From a virus, in the IMG/VR virus record IMGVR_UViG_3300032069_000399, positions 1 to 61,644 of that record: a stretch of DNA of 61,644 nucleotides; one strand, written 5' to 3'. The first letter of the stretch is position 1, and each line of letters opens with the position of its first letter. Of the stretch, positions 52,042 to 60,157 are shown piece by piece. The position numbers were made by a program, and so were the translations under genes. The notes beneath the pieces were generated by a model, which saw nothing but the letters and a program-made list of their open reading frames with translations, had not been told where the DNA came from and made no database searches.

Positions 52042-52248
52042 TCAGTCTCTCTCGTTACCTCTGTTGGTGCTATCCTGACCGGCGCCGCCGGCATGAACCC
52101 ATTCATCGATCTCCGAAAGCTTGAACTTCCAGAGCCTCCCCACCCGGTGAGCTGGCAAGCCCTTGCTCTCGATCCAGCGGTAAACCGAGTCTTTGGCCAC
52201 ACCGAGGTGACGTGCAACTTTGTCAATAGCAACCCAAGGTTCAGGCAT
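52042..52248 (-). CDS. Excisionase-family HTH regulator
   Basis: A 68-residue winged helix of the excisionase/MerR-like HTH_17 type: WVAIDKVARHLGVAKDSVYRWIESKGLPAHRVGRLWKFKLSEIDEWV. AGGAAAG precedes the ATG. Such small HTH genes often head defence operons. It lies about 215 bp upstream of radC in the same direction and may autoregulate the operon. Confidence 0.8.
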   Translation of the reverse strand: MPEPWVAIDKVARHLGVAKDSVYRWIESKGLPAHRVGRLWKFKLSEIDEWVHAGGAGQDSTNRGNERD

Positions 52249-52675
52249 CGTCTTTCCTATGGCTACGTTCTAGAGTTTTCCCTTCCGGGCTTGCTCCCGG
52301 TCAGCCTTCAGCGAGGCTACTACCATCGAAGCATGAGAACAAGAACAAACGTTACTCTATGAAAGTCGACGAGAACCAACGACGCCTCCCAGTGATGCCG
52401 AGGCGAGCAAACCTGGGAGGTCAAAGGACTGGAGGGCCTGTGTTTCCTCCGAAAAGTCCGTCGGATGTGCATTTGGAGTTGTCTGCATCCGGGATGTGCC
52501 TGCTCCTTCGCCCATCTGTTAGGATTTGCTGCAGGAGCAATTCAGCAGGTTTTTCCTGGCCTCACATTCAAAGATTGCGGTCAGTGCGCGGACAGAGAGC
52601 AAAAGAGAAGATTCTGCCTTCCACCGTGATCGATGGGAGAAGTGTATTTCATTGACAGAGTGGGCCTTGTAAGGG
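52249..52675. other. Upstream region of the defence operon, tandem hairpins
   Basis: No convincing gene is present. CCGGG/CCCGG (52285-52289 and 52296-52300) and AGCCT/AGGCT (52303-52307 and 52314-52318) form two adjacent hairpins in the leader of the HTH gene. No clear promoter can be assigned on the minus strand. The open frames here are short and without features. Confidence 0.4.
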
Positions 52676-53524
52676 TTAGGTCTGTTCGTCAAGTTGTTTG
52701 AGCGATTTATTACCCTCAGTTTTCCAGGCGGTAAGTCCATTTGCGCTTCCGCCATGTATGACAGCCGCCGCCGCGGATGGACTGGAGAACTCCGCATCCC
52801 TGGTGAAAACCAAGAATCCGTCCTTTTCGGTGAGCACGCCCTCGGCGATGAGTTGTTTGCGCTGGATTATGACATATGGATAGTTCTCGGCAGAGGGGCG
52901 CTCCTCCAAGACGGCGGTAGAGCCCTGGAAAATCACGAAGCCGTTCGCTGAACGCTGGCCTCTCCCCTCGGCGCCCTTGATACGGCAGTAAAGCACGCCC
53001 CCGGGCTGAGCTATCGCAGCGGGTTGAGCGATCGGTGTAAGGATATCGGAACCGAGGACCGGGAGCAGCTGCCGAATTCGGGCAAGAAATACCTCCATGT
53101 CCTCTCGGTCTGATTCAGGAAGTTTTGAGCCGCCAGCCTGATTCTGTTCGAGCGTGAACCTGTTGATCCGAGCGGTTTCAGCGAGGAGCCGGCTCTCAAG
53201 GTACCTCACATGGGCCTTGGTCAAGTTCTCATCCTTGCTGACGAAGACGATGGCCGAAACCCAAAACTCCTTTGCCTTGTGCTGCTTGATTCGTTCGCGG
53301 ATTATCTCCGCCTCACCAATGTAAGCGCGGGGTGCGTTGGTAAGAGGGTCGTTGCCCGTGAGTATATAGACTCCAGCCTTGTCGAGTTCCTCGCGAGCCA
53401 GAAGTTCATCAAGTTCGGTGCGGGGAGCGGCGACAGCCTTTCCGGTCCAGTTAGAGATTTCGGCGGTGCGCAGGCTTTTCGCATCTCCGCGTGGAAGGTA
53501 GAGCCTGATAGTTGCCGATGTCAT
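52676..53524 (-). CDS. GIY-YIG nuclease family protein with DUF4357
   Basis: A 282-residue protein: GVYILTGND..APRAYIGEAEIIRERIKQH is the GIY-YIG core, with Arg and Glu (YLESRLLAE) following. The C-terminal part (VLYCRIKGAEGRGQRSANGFVIFQGSTAV) is DUF4357-like. ATG 53524 with GGAG upstream was preferred over 53545. Transcribed with the repressor gene upstream of it. Possibly lysogen-expressed defence or exclusion protein. Confidence 0.85.
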   Translation of the reverse strand: MTSATIRLYLPRGDAKSLRTAEISNWTGKAVAAPRTELDELLAREELDKAGVYILTGNDPLTNAPRAYIGEAEIIRERIKQHKAKEFWVSAIVFVSKDENLTKAHVRYLESRLLAETARINRFTLEQNQAGGSKLPESDREDMEVFLARIRQLLPVLGSDILTPIAQPAAIAQPGGVLYCRIKGAEGRGQRSANGFVIFQGSTAVLEERPSAENYPYVIIQRKQLIAEGVLTEKDGFLVFTRDAEFSSPSAAAAVIHGGSANGLTAWKTEGNKSLKQLDEQT

Positions 53525-53563
53525 GTGAGCTCCATGTTCTACCATATCGTTCCGGCAAGGGTG

Positions 53564-54418
53564 TCATACCGATCCTTCGACTATACTGAGCACCACGCCC
53601 TTGATCTCGAACTGGTCGGTTTCCATGACCTCAATGTCCGCATACTGCGGATTCATGGATTTGAGGACAATGCGTCCTTCCCGGTGCAGGTACTTTTTCA
53701 CTACCACACCGCCATTGACTGTCGCAACGACAATATTGCCGGGGTGCGGCTCTTTAATGTAATCGACCAGGATTAGGTCACCATCCTGGATCCTCGGCGC
53801 CATTGAATCGCCCTTCACGCGGATGACGTAGCGGTTTTCCTTCGCCAGGTGCCGCACGACTTTGTGTGTGCTCGCTGTCGGGTCTGCAAGGAACTCGTCC
53901 GGCCTGCCCGCGGGAATGCGGAACTGGTCGAAAAACGGGAGGTCTGCGTACCGCTCCTCCTGCGGCTCGTCGTGCTCATGCCGGGGATCGTTGTAGTCGA
54001 CGGCGGGCGATTCTTTTACCGTGAAGTCGCCCTTGATCACGTTGCCCGCGGGGGGCGATTCTCTTGGCGCCGGCGACGCCGGCGCGGCCTCGAGCCAGTC
54101 ATCAATATTCCGGCTGACGCTGCGGAATCCGGGCACGTACATCGTTTCATACAGGCGTTTCATCCTTATGTAGCACTCCCGGAGCTCTTCCGGATCCGGC
54201 GGATGGCTCGTCGCTGCCTCGATGTCCCCGAGCGTAATGCCGAGCACATCGCACAAAGCCTCGATCCACTTCTCGCTTAAGGTGCGGGAGCCATTGAGGA
54301 TATGGGACACCGTCGCCTGGCTGCATCCAAGCGCTTTTGCAAGATCCTTTTGTCGGATCTTCCCCATCTCCTGCTTTTCCGCATAGATAGCCGCGATCGC
54401 CTTTTGTATCTTTCCCAT
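53564..54418 (-). CDS. CI-like repressor: XRE HTH plus S24 self-cleaving domain
   Basis: A 284-residue repressor. Residues 20-65 are an XRE helix-turn-helix (IRQKDLAKALGCSQATVSHILNGSRTLSE). The C-terminal S24 domain has Ser205 (KGDSMAP) and Lys241 (VVVKKYL) as the catalytic pair and a likely cleavage site Ala170-Gly171 (IPAGRPDE). RecA-stimulated cleavage would induce the prophage. The linker (about 110-155) is long and acidic. It is divergent from the Cro-like gene. Confidence 0.93.
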   Translation of the reverse strand: MGKIQKAIAAIYAEKQEMGKIRQKDLAKALGCSQATVSHILNGSRTLSEKWIEALCDVLGITLGDIEAATSHPPDPEELRECYIRMKRLYETMYVPGFRSVSRNIDDWLEAAPASPAPRESPPAGNVIKGDFTVKESPAVDYNDPRHEHDEPQEERYADLPFFDQFRIPAGRPDEFLADPTASTHKVVRHLAKENRYVIRVKGDSMAPRIQDGDLILVDYIKEPHPGNIVVATVNGGVVVKKYLHREGRIVLKSMNPQYADIEVMETDQFEIKGVVLSIVEGSV

Positions 54419-54420
54419 GG

Positions 54421-54441
54421 ATTATTACTATTAGTGATAAT
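54421..54441. promoter_or_regulatory. Operator palindrome between repressor and Cro-like genes
   Basis: ATTATTACT, ATT, AGTGATAAT: 9-bp arms with one mismatch around a 3-bp centre, immediately upstream of the repressor ATG. It overlaps a plausible repressor -10 on the minus strand (TTGTAA and AATAGT 17 bp apart), so the repressor probably regulates itself here. Confidence 0.6.
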
Positions 54442-54487
54442 CTTCGCGATTACAAGCAGTATTTATGCGGTTATAGCATTTTCTATC

Positions 54488-54516
54488 TTGACTGAGGTAT
54501 TGCGGGCGGCTATCGT
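54488..54516 (+). promoter_or_regulatory. Early rightward promoter (PR-like)
   Basis: TTGACT at 54488-54493 and TATCGT at 54511-54516 are separated by exactly 17 bp. Transcription would start about 54522-54524, only a few bases before the Cro-like ATG at 54526, so the transcript is nearly leaderless. Confidence 0.65.
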
Positions 54517-54525
54517 GCGGTCACT

Positions 54526-54804
54526 ATGAAGCGGCAATCCATTAAGACTTATAAAAACATCAGAGACTTTCTTAAAGGCTCCGGGACGACCGAAGCCGAG
54601 TTCGCCCAACTGGCCTGCATCTCCCAGGCTCACGTGAACATGATCAAGAACGGCACCCGCCGCCCGACCCCGGAGGTCGCGGCGCGACTGGAGGCCATCA
54701 CCGGCGTTCCCCTGAGAACCCTCCTGCTCAAGTGCGAGAGGAAGCCCCGCAAGGGATCACGACCGCGTCAGGCGGCAAATGCGCCGCTCTCGCGGGCCGG
54801 GTGA
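54526..54804 (+). CDS. Cro-like HTH regulator
   Basis: A 92-residue protein with a helix-turn-helix (TTEAEFAQLACISQAHVNMIKNGTRRPTPEVAARLEAITG) and a basic C-terminal tail. It is first gene of the early rightward operon and divergent from the repressor, the position of Cro. No ribosome site is visible, in line with a leaderless message. Confidence 0.82.
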   Translation: MKRQSIKTYKNIRDFLKGSGTTEAEFAQLACISQAHVNMIKNGTRRPTPEVAARLEAITGVPLRTLLLKCERKPRKGSRPRQAANAPLSRAG

Positions 54805-55177
54805 ATTTCAAAAATCCGGGTGGGAAGCCACAGCTATACGACTTGCCCGGACCCTTTGCAATCATTTTTTTCGAACTGATTTGAGGTGAAACTCAAGTCC
54901 TTATTTAGGGCCAATTTACAGTCCGGAGGCAATCATGGAAAAGTTCATGAAGGCAAAAAGCGAACAGGCGTTTTTCAAGGTTGCAAGAAGCTGCTTCGCA
55001 AGCAGCTGGACGCATCGGCCAGCAGGACACAATCAACGCGATTTGTGAGTTAATTGTCCAAACTTACCGAGGTGAATAAATGGTGAACATTGAGCTTGAC
55101 TCGGTTGGTCACGACGGCTATAAAGGTCCGCTGCCTTAAACTACCGCATTCTCGGAATTATTTCGCAGGATTGGCGT
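54805..55177. other. Early-region gap with gene remnant, hairpin and mini-ORF
   Basis: This stretch contains the ATPase start remnant (54935-55048), a perfect hairpin at 54989-55007 (AGCTGCTT, CGC, AAGCAGCT), and a 19-codon frame at 55080-55139 with GAGGTG before its ATG. The mini-frame could be a leader peptide or remnant; nothing recognisable is encoded. Confidence 0.4.
54935..55048 (+). pseudogene. Remnant of the 5' end of the recombination ATPase gene
   Basis: From the GGAGG ribosome site through MEKFMKAKSEQAFFK the sequence closely matches the start of the ATPase at 58085 (VGRFVKAKSEQAFFK), including bases upstream of the start codon. Similarity ends abruptly after about 60 bp, close to the hairpin at 54989. 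The frame continues to 55048 with unrelated residues. It is best explained as a duplicated or left-behind start. Confidence 0.6.
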
Positions 55178-56233
55178 ATGCCTCTCGGAAGTCTGCAGGG
55201 AATCATTATCGCTTATGCCCAGCACCTCTATGAAGCGGGCCGATTGCGGGCCCTCGACTCTTCGATCGAATACCCATATGACGGCCCCGTCTTCGCCTTC
55301 AGACGCAAGGGCGACGATTTCGAGATCATCGACAACACAGGGAAAACCGTCAAATTGCCCAGCGGCGAAGAGGTCGTGGTATCCGTAAATCATCGTTTTT
55401 TCGGTAAACCCAAAAGCAACCAGGTCAAGGCGGCATTTGGGAGATTCCAGTACTGGGAAAGCAAGATCCAGAAGGTTCGGAAGGACACTAAGACGGGTTA
55501 CCCTGACATGCTGCAACGGGAACTCGAGATCATAGCCAAGAAGTTGTTGCCGCTTGCCATCGACATCCTGAAACCGGCAGCCGAATCATATTCCCTGCTC
55601 GAGATCGACCCGGAAGCAGGGCAGACTTGCTGGACACATCCCCCATGCGATCTCAGGTGCCGAGCGGGCGCACTGGAATCAGGAGAAAGCGTACCGGCTG
55701 AGATTCAGGTAAAGGTAGAAGAATTCAACGACCTTCTCTGGGAAATGAAGAGGGAGATCAAAGGCATAAGGAAAGAAGAGTTTACGCGCGCGAAGCCGTG
55801 GCCGGGAGAAGCTGATGCCGGCGCAAAATGTTGTGAGGCGTTCAGTCAAAAAGAAATGACAGAGCCAGCACTGTGCGACAGCACGAATAGGGAGCGAGCG
55901 AGCGGTCCAGTAATCCGAATCCAGGCAGGAGAATCAGGTGAGGTTCCGGGTCCAGCTCCGCAAGTCGACAGCCGGAATGGACGGACGAAACCGAGGAAAG
56001 CAGCGCCAAAGGATGATCCGTGCGCCGCAGAACGGCGCGCCGCAGTGGAGGCTTACATGGCCGAAGTACTCGAGAAGACCGGAAAACGGATCACACGGGC
56101 CGATATCTGGAGATCCGCGCGCTACAAGACCCGGACGGAATTCGAGAGATGGCAGCGCGACGACCCCAAAGCCACAAGGACCGCGGGCGAACGATTCACC
56201 CGGCTGCTGAAGGAAAAGCCACACCTGAAATAA
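55178..56233 (+). CDS. Hypothetical early phage protein (351 aa)
   Basis: A 351-residue protein. Residues 1-80 contain YPYDGPVFAFRRKGDDFEIID. A polar linker follows, and the C-terminal 65 residues (AYMAEVLEKTGKRITRADIWRSARYKTRTEFERWQRDDPKAT.AGERF) form a helical domain that looks DNA-binding, of a kind seen attached to varied phage early proteins. I do not recognise the family. It directly precedes the parB promoter module. Confidence 0.55.
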   Translation: MPLGSLQGIIIAYAQHLYEAGRLRALDSSIEYPYDGPVFAFRRKGDDFEIIDNTGKTVKLPSGEEVVVSVNHRFFGKPKSNQVKAAFGRFQYWESKIQKVRKDTKTGYPDMLQRELEIIAKKLLPLAIDILKPAAESYSLLEIDPEAGQTCWTHPPCDLRCRAGALESGESVPAEIQVKVEEFNDLLWEMKREIKGIRKEEFTRAKPWPGEADAGAKCCEAFSQKEMTEPALCDSTNRERASGPVIRIQAGESGEVPGPAPQVDSRNGRTKPRKAAPKDDPCAAERRAAVEAYMAEVLEKTGKRITRADIWRSARYKTRTEFERWQRDDPKATRTAGERFTRLLKEKPHLK

Positions 56234-56272
56234 TTTCCCGCGCATTTCCCCGCATCCCCCCGCATTGCCTCT

Positions 56273-56337
56273 CAATTTTCCACGCAAGGCCACGCATTTC
56301 CCCGCATTGACCCACGCTATGCAAGGAACCCTACTAT
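56273..56337 (+). promoter_or_regulatory. parB-side copy of shared promoter/operator module
   Basis: CAATTTTCCACGCA at 56273 and ATGCAAGG at 56319 are 46 bp apart, exactly as upstream of dnaB. TTGACC (56307-56312) and TACTAT (56332-56337) form a promoter with a 19-bp spacer, long for sigma-70 and suggestive of activator dependence. CGCAT words occur at least six times between 56240 and 56345. Transcription would begin at about the ParB ATG, giving a leaderless message. Confidence 0.5.
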
Positions 56338-56343
56338 CCCCGC

Positions 56344-57192
56344 ATGAAGATCGCGGACATAAGAATCGGCAGGCGGTCGCGCAAGGACCCGGGGGATATC
56401 GAATCGCTGGCCCGCAGCATCGAAACCACGGGGCTTATCCACCCGATCGCAGTCACCCGGGATGGCGGCCTGGTCGCCGGCTTCCGGCGCATCGAGGCTT
56501 TCAAGCTCCTTGGACGGGACGAGATCCCGCACCGCGTGATCAATTCCATTGATGATGCCTTGAAGATCCTCCGGGCCGAGCGCGACGAAAACACCGAGCG
56601 CAAGCCGTTCACTCCATCCGAGGCGCTCGAATTGGCAGAGCGTCTCGAACCTCTGGAGCGGGAAGCGGCGCGACAACGGCGCCAGAAGACCGAATTTCCG
56701 AAGGCAGGCGCCGCAAGTCCAATCGAATCAGGAGTGGAAAAATTTTCCACACCGTGCGGCGGCCGCGCCTCCGACAGAGTTGCGGCCGCCATCGGCCTTT
56801 CCCGTCCGACTCTCGCGAAAATTAAGGCCGTCACAGAAGCGGCAAAGCAGGATCCCGCGCGTTACCAGCCACTCGTCGAGGAGATGGACCGCACCGGGAA
56901 AGTGGATCGCGTTTCCAGGCAGCTCGGCCGCATGCAAGCGGAGGATGCGGGGCCCATTCCGGCGGAGGCCTCCCGACGCAATCCGGAATGGCGCTGGACC
57001 ATGGCTTTTCACGATCTCTACAAGTTCATGAATTCGACGCGGGATGCCGGCGGAATCGAGCGCCTCGTGGCGTCATGGCACGGAAAGGCCCGGGCTCAGT
57101 ACCTCGAGGAAATCCGCAAGGTGATCGCGGTCCTCGAGCGCTGGGCGTCATATCTGGAAAGGGGGAAAGATGAAGTCGAAAGAGCGGGTTGA
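56344..57192 (+). CDS. ParB/RepB/Spo0J family protein
   Basis: A 282-residue protein with the ParB N-terminal domain: RKDPGDIESLARSIETTGLIHPIAVTRDGGLVAGFRRIEAFKLLG, then a KPFTPSEALELAERLEPLEREAARQRR segment and an HTH around DRVAAAIGLSRPTLAKIKAV. No ParA partner gene is present, so it more likely acts in phage DNA regulation than in partition. The CGCAT-rich region directly upstream is a candidate binding site. Confidence 0.85.
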   Translation: MKIADIRIGRRSRKDPGDIESLARSIETTGLIHPIAVTRDGGLVAGFRRIEAFKLLGRDEIPHRVINSIDDALKILRAERDENTERKPFTPSEALELAERLEPLEREAARQRRQKTEFPKAGAASPIESGVEKFSTPCGGRASDRVAAAIGLSRPTLAKIKAVTEAAKQDPARYQPLVEEMDRTGKVDRVSRQLGRMQAEDAGPIPAEASRRNPEWRWTMAFHDLYKFMNSTRDAGGIERLVASWHGKARAQYLEEIRKVIAVLERWASYLERGKDEVERAG

Positions 57193-57604
57193 GGAAACAA
57201 CGATCGAGCGTTTCGTCGGCTGTCTTCAGGCGGTGAACCGCTGGGCGACCATTGGCGAATTCGTCGACGCACTCGACGAGGCGAACTTCTGGGACGAGGC
57301 CTTCTACTCGAAAGTAGAGGATCAGGCGAAAAAGCAGTTTATCCGCCGCATGATCCGGAAGGCCAAGGACGACACAGACTGGCCGATCTGGGCGAACGTC
57401 AAGATCCAGGATGCCGCCACCGGTGTCGAGGTCCGCGTTTACAAGCAGGAATCCCTGTTCGATGTAGCGGACTACGCCCAGGTCTGCGCGTATCACCACC
57501 AGGCGGGGCTTCACCATTTCGGCATGGCGCGCGGCTACAAGGACCGCGCGGAGCGGCGGTTCGGAAAGCAGATCACATTCGCGTTCGAAAATAGCGCGGC
57601 TTGA
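57170..57604 (+). CDS. Early phage protein, unknown (144 aa)
   Basis: The 144-residue frame overlaps the ParB end by 23 bases and starts after GGGAAAG. The first 65 residues are helical (CLQAVNRWATIGEFVDALDEANFWDEAFY), then a mixed region with VRVYKQESLFDVADYAQVCAYHHQAGL. Unrecognised; location before the recombination ATPase suggests a recombination or replication role. Confidence 0.5.
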   Translation: MKSKERVEETTIERFVGCLQAVNRWATIGEFVDALDEANFWDEAFYSKVEDQAKKQFIRRMIRKAKDDTDWPIWANVKIQDAATGVEVRVYKQESLFDVADYAQVCAYHHQAGLHHFGMARGYKDRAERRFGKQITFAFENSAA

Positions 57605-58351
57605 ATGCAGGCGAAGTCCATGAAAACCATCACCCTCTCCAATGGACAAATCGCGCTCGTTGACGACGAGGACTTTGGATTCCTATCCCAATATCGATGG
57701 TACCTGTCGGTTCAGAAATACGCAGCAAGGATGAGCGGCCGCAAGCAGTTATATATGCATCGCGTCATCATGGGGAATCCGCCGGGCAAAGAGATCGATC
57801 ACATTAACTACGACGGGCTGGACAACCGAAAGCAGAACCTACGAGTTTGCGAGCATCGCGAAAACATCAGGGCGCAGAGGCGAACCAACAGAGGGACTTC
57901 TCAATACCGGGGTGTCCATTTCGATGCGAGCAGGATTACCCAGAGGAACAAGTGGGCAGCAAAAATAATGGTCGATAGGAAGACCATCCATATCGGCCGT
58001 TACGCAACAGAAAAGGACGCGGCATGGGCCTACCAACAGGCTGCGCGCCGCTATTTCGGCAACTTCTATCATCCGGAGGCAATCGTGGGGAGATTTGTGA
58101 AAGCAAAAAGTGAACAGGCATTTTTCAAGGCAGCCTTGTACGGCAAACCAGGAAGCGGCAAGACACTTACGTCTCTCCTTTGGGCGGAGGGCCTGGCCGT
58201 ACGCGACGGGAAGCGCGTCGCGCTGATCGACACGGAGAGAGGATCAGATTTCTATCTTCTTGATATTCCGGAGAGGACTGTTCATCCAAAGGCCTTCGAC
58301 TTCGATCGGCTGATAACACGCAGCCTGATGGAAACCTTGGAGGCAGTCTAA
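57605..58351 (+). CDS. HNH-AP2 homing endonuclease fused in frame to ATPase N-terminus
   Basis: Residues 1 to about 155 form an HNH endonuclease (MHRVIMGNPPGKEIDHINYDGLDNRKQNLRVCEHRENIRAQ) with an AP2-like DNA-binding module (YRGVHF...HIGRYATEKDAAWAYQQAARRYFG). The frame then runs without a stop through the ATPase ribosome site and start (GTG 58085) into its Walker A (GKPGSGKT), ending at TAA 58349-58351. So the endonuclease has lost its own stop, and the fused ATPase part is truncated before Walker B. ATG 57620 is an alternative start. Confidence 0.8.
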   Translation: MQAKSMKTITLSNGQIALVDDEDFGFLSQYRWYLSVQKYAARMSGRKQLYMHRVIMGNPPGKEIDHINYDGLDNRKQNLRVCEHRENIRAQRRTNRGTSQYRGVHFDASRITQRNKWAAKIMVDRKTIHIGRYATEKDAAWAYQQAARRYFGNFYHPEAIVGRFVKAKSEQAFFKAALYGKPGSGKTLTSLLWAEGLAVRDGKRVALIDTERGSDFYLLDIPERTVHPKAFDFDRLITRSLMETLEAV

Positions 58352-59065
58352 GAGCTTGATCCGAAAATCTACAGCGTTCTGATACTGGACAGCATCACCC
58401 ATCTGTGGGAGGCGGCGCGCGCCGCATACAATGGCAAGCTCCTCCCGAACGGCGGCCTACCCATCCAGGCATGGCAGCTGATCAAGAAGCCCTACAAGAA
58501 GCTCATGTCGCTGCTGCTGGATGGGTCCTTTCACGTAATCATCTGCGGACGCGAAGGCGTCGTCATGGAGCAGGACGAAGACGGCGAGATGCGGGTCACC
58601 GGCACAAAGCTCAAGGCCGAGGGCGAAACGCCTCATGAGCCGCATGTTCTCGCACGTATGTGCCCGGAGCGGGACGAGAAGGGCGGGTACATTATCAAGA
58701 TCTTCTTCGAAAAAGACCGCTCCGGAGTTCTGACCGGCAAAGAGTTCAAGTGGCCGACTTACGAGACCATCGCTCCGGTCGTCAACTACCTCTGCGGCGG
58801 AGAGCAGGGCCGCATCGGATCGCAGGAAGAAGCCGCCGAGCGCGACATCTCCGCCCAGGAAGCCGAGAAGGAAAAGGCCGAACGCGAACGCAAGGACCTG
58901 TTCGAGCAGATCCGCACGGCCCTCATGACCGCGAAAACCATCGCGCAACTCCAGACCGCCTGGAGCCTGACGAACGGCAAGAAGACCCGCCTCGGCGAGG
59001 AGTTCCACTCCCAGCTTCAGGCAATCAAGGACAGCCGCAAGGCTGAGCTTCTGGAGGTCGCATGA
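58085..59065 (+). pseudogene. Sak4-like recombination ATPase, interrupted by in-frame TAA
   Basis: Starting at GTG 58085 after GGAGG, the protein has Walker A GKPGSGKT and would have Walker B in SVLILDSITHLWEAA, but TAA at 58349-58351 separates them in the same reading frame. The rest to 59065 is intact: VIICGREG, then a helical tail with EKEKAERERKDLFEQI. A single base change explains it. Low-level readthrough or internal start at 58505 would not restore Walker A in one chain in the second case. Downstream SSB-like and nuclease genes remain intact. Confidence 0.75.
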
Positions 59066-59478
59066 GCGTCAAAGCCGACACGAAATACAACGGCACTGTG
59101 GGATCGGGGTCTCAGCTCTACGAGACCCAGACCGGCACTCTCGGGTATCAGGTCATGCTCGAATGCGCGGACGGATCCACTTCGTTCGTCATCTGGCTAA
59201 CCCAGAAAAACCGCGAACGCGCAAAGAAGTACTTCGAAGTCCTCGGCATCGATCCGGAACTTCTGAAAGATCCCGGCTACATCGAGTATCAGATGGGCCT
59301 CGACATCGAAGGTCGTGAAATCTCATTCGGCACCAAAAACGAGGAGTACCAAGGAAAGCACAGCGTCAAGGTGGTCTGGATCGGCAGGAAATCAGATCCA
59401 AACCTGTCCCGGAGCGCAGCCCGTTTTTTCGGATCTACCATTACCGATTCCGAAATTCCTGGTGACACTCCGTTCTGA
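59062..59478 (+). CDS. SSB-like protein (DUF669 type)
   Basis: A 138-residue beta-rich protein: GSQLYETQTGTLGYQVMLECADG, a NRERAKKYFEVLGID helix and YQGKHSVKVVWIGRK. It ends SEIPGDTPF, similar to the acidic-aromatic tail of single-strand binding proteins. Genes of this type accompany Sak4-like ATPases and annealases in phage recombination modules. ATG overlaps the ATPase stop. Confidence 0.75.
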   Translation: MSVKADTKYNGTVGSGSQLYETQTGTLGYQVMLECADGSTSFVIWLTQKNRERAKKYFEVLGIDPELLKDPGYIEYQMGLDIEGREISFGTKNEEYQGKHSVKVVWIGRKSDPNLSRSAARFFGSTITDSEIPGDTPF

Positions 59479-59489
59479 TTGAGGATCCA

Positions 59490-59810
59490 ATGAGCGGCCT
59501 GGAAGACATCCTCGAACAGCACATTCGGCTGGCTAGATTGCCCACTCCGGCGCGGGAGTTTCGTTTCCACCCGCGCCGGCGGTGGCGCTTCGATTTCGCC
59601 TGGCCGCTCTACAAGGTCGCCGCCGAAGTTGACGGCGGGATCTACTGCCGCGGCCGCCATGTCCGCGGCGCCGGGTTCGAGCGCGACGCCGAAAAAGGGA
59701 ATGAGGCGGTCCTGGCCGGCTGGCGCGTGCTTCACTTCACGCCGCGCCAGGTAAAATCGGGTACGGCCGTACAAATGATCGAATCTCTCATGCGAAGCAC
59801 CGGTCAATAA
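59490..59810 (+). CDS. Small PD-(D/E)XK endonuclease (DUF559/Vsr-like)
   Basis: A 106-residue protein: FHPRRRWRFDFAWPLYKVAAEVDGG has the D and E-x-D/E-x arrangement, followed by HVRGAGFERDAEKGNEAVLAGWRVLHFTPRQV, the usual DUF559/Vsr ending. In phages such proteins may resolve or nick recombination intermediates. Part of the recombination operon. Confidence 0.8.
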   Translation: MSGLEDILEQHIRLARLPTPAREFRFHPRRRWRFDFAWPLYKVAAEVDGGIYCRGRHVRGAGFERDAEKGNEAVLAGWRVLHFTPRQVKSGTAVQMIESLMRSTGQ

Positions 59811-59914
59811 CGACGCTCTCGAAATGCGGCTCCCCGCCGTTGCTCTGGCCCGCGCCAATATCGTCAAAACGTGGAGATTGGCGCTGATTCCCGACAATAT
59901 AGCCGAGGCATGCG

Positions 59915-60157
59915 ATGAACAGATACGTACCGATCAAAACCCTCTGCGAGCAGACGGGCCTGTGCGAAAAGACCATCCGCAGGCTGATCAGAACCCACGG
60001 GATGCCGCATCACCGGAACACCCCGAGGGGCAAGATCCTCGTCGAGGTTGCCGCGTTCGAGCGCTACATGCGCTCGACGCTGGTCGAGATCAAGCAAGAC
60101 GACGTCGTCATCGGCGTGCTGCAGGAGTTGGCGAGTTTTATCCGAGAGGCCAGGTAG
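59915..60157 (+). CDS. xis: Excisionase-like HTH protein
   Basis: An 80-residue protein with an N-terminal HTH_17 motif: YVPIKTLCEQTGLCEKTIRRLIRTHGMPHHRNTPRGKILVEVAAFERYM. It sits four bases upstream of int, the usual place for an excisionase or recombination directionality factor. Confidence 0.75.
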   Translation: MNRYVPIKTLCEQTGLCEKTIRRLIRTHGMPHHRNTPRGKILVEVAAFERYMRSTLVEIKQDDVVIGVLQELASFIREAR

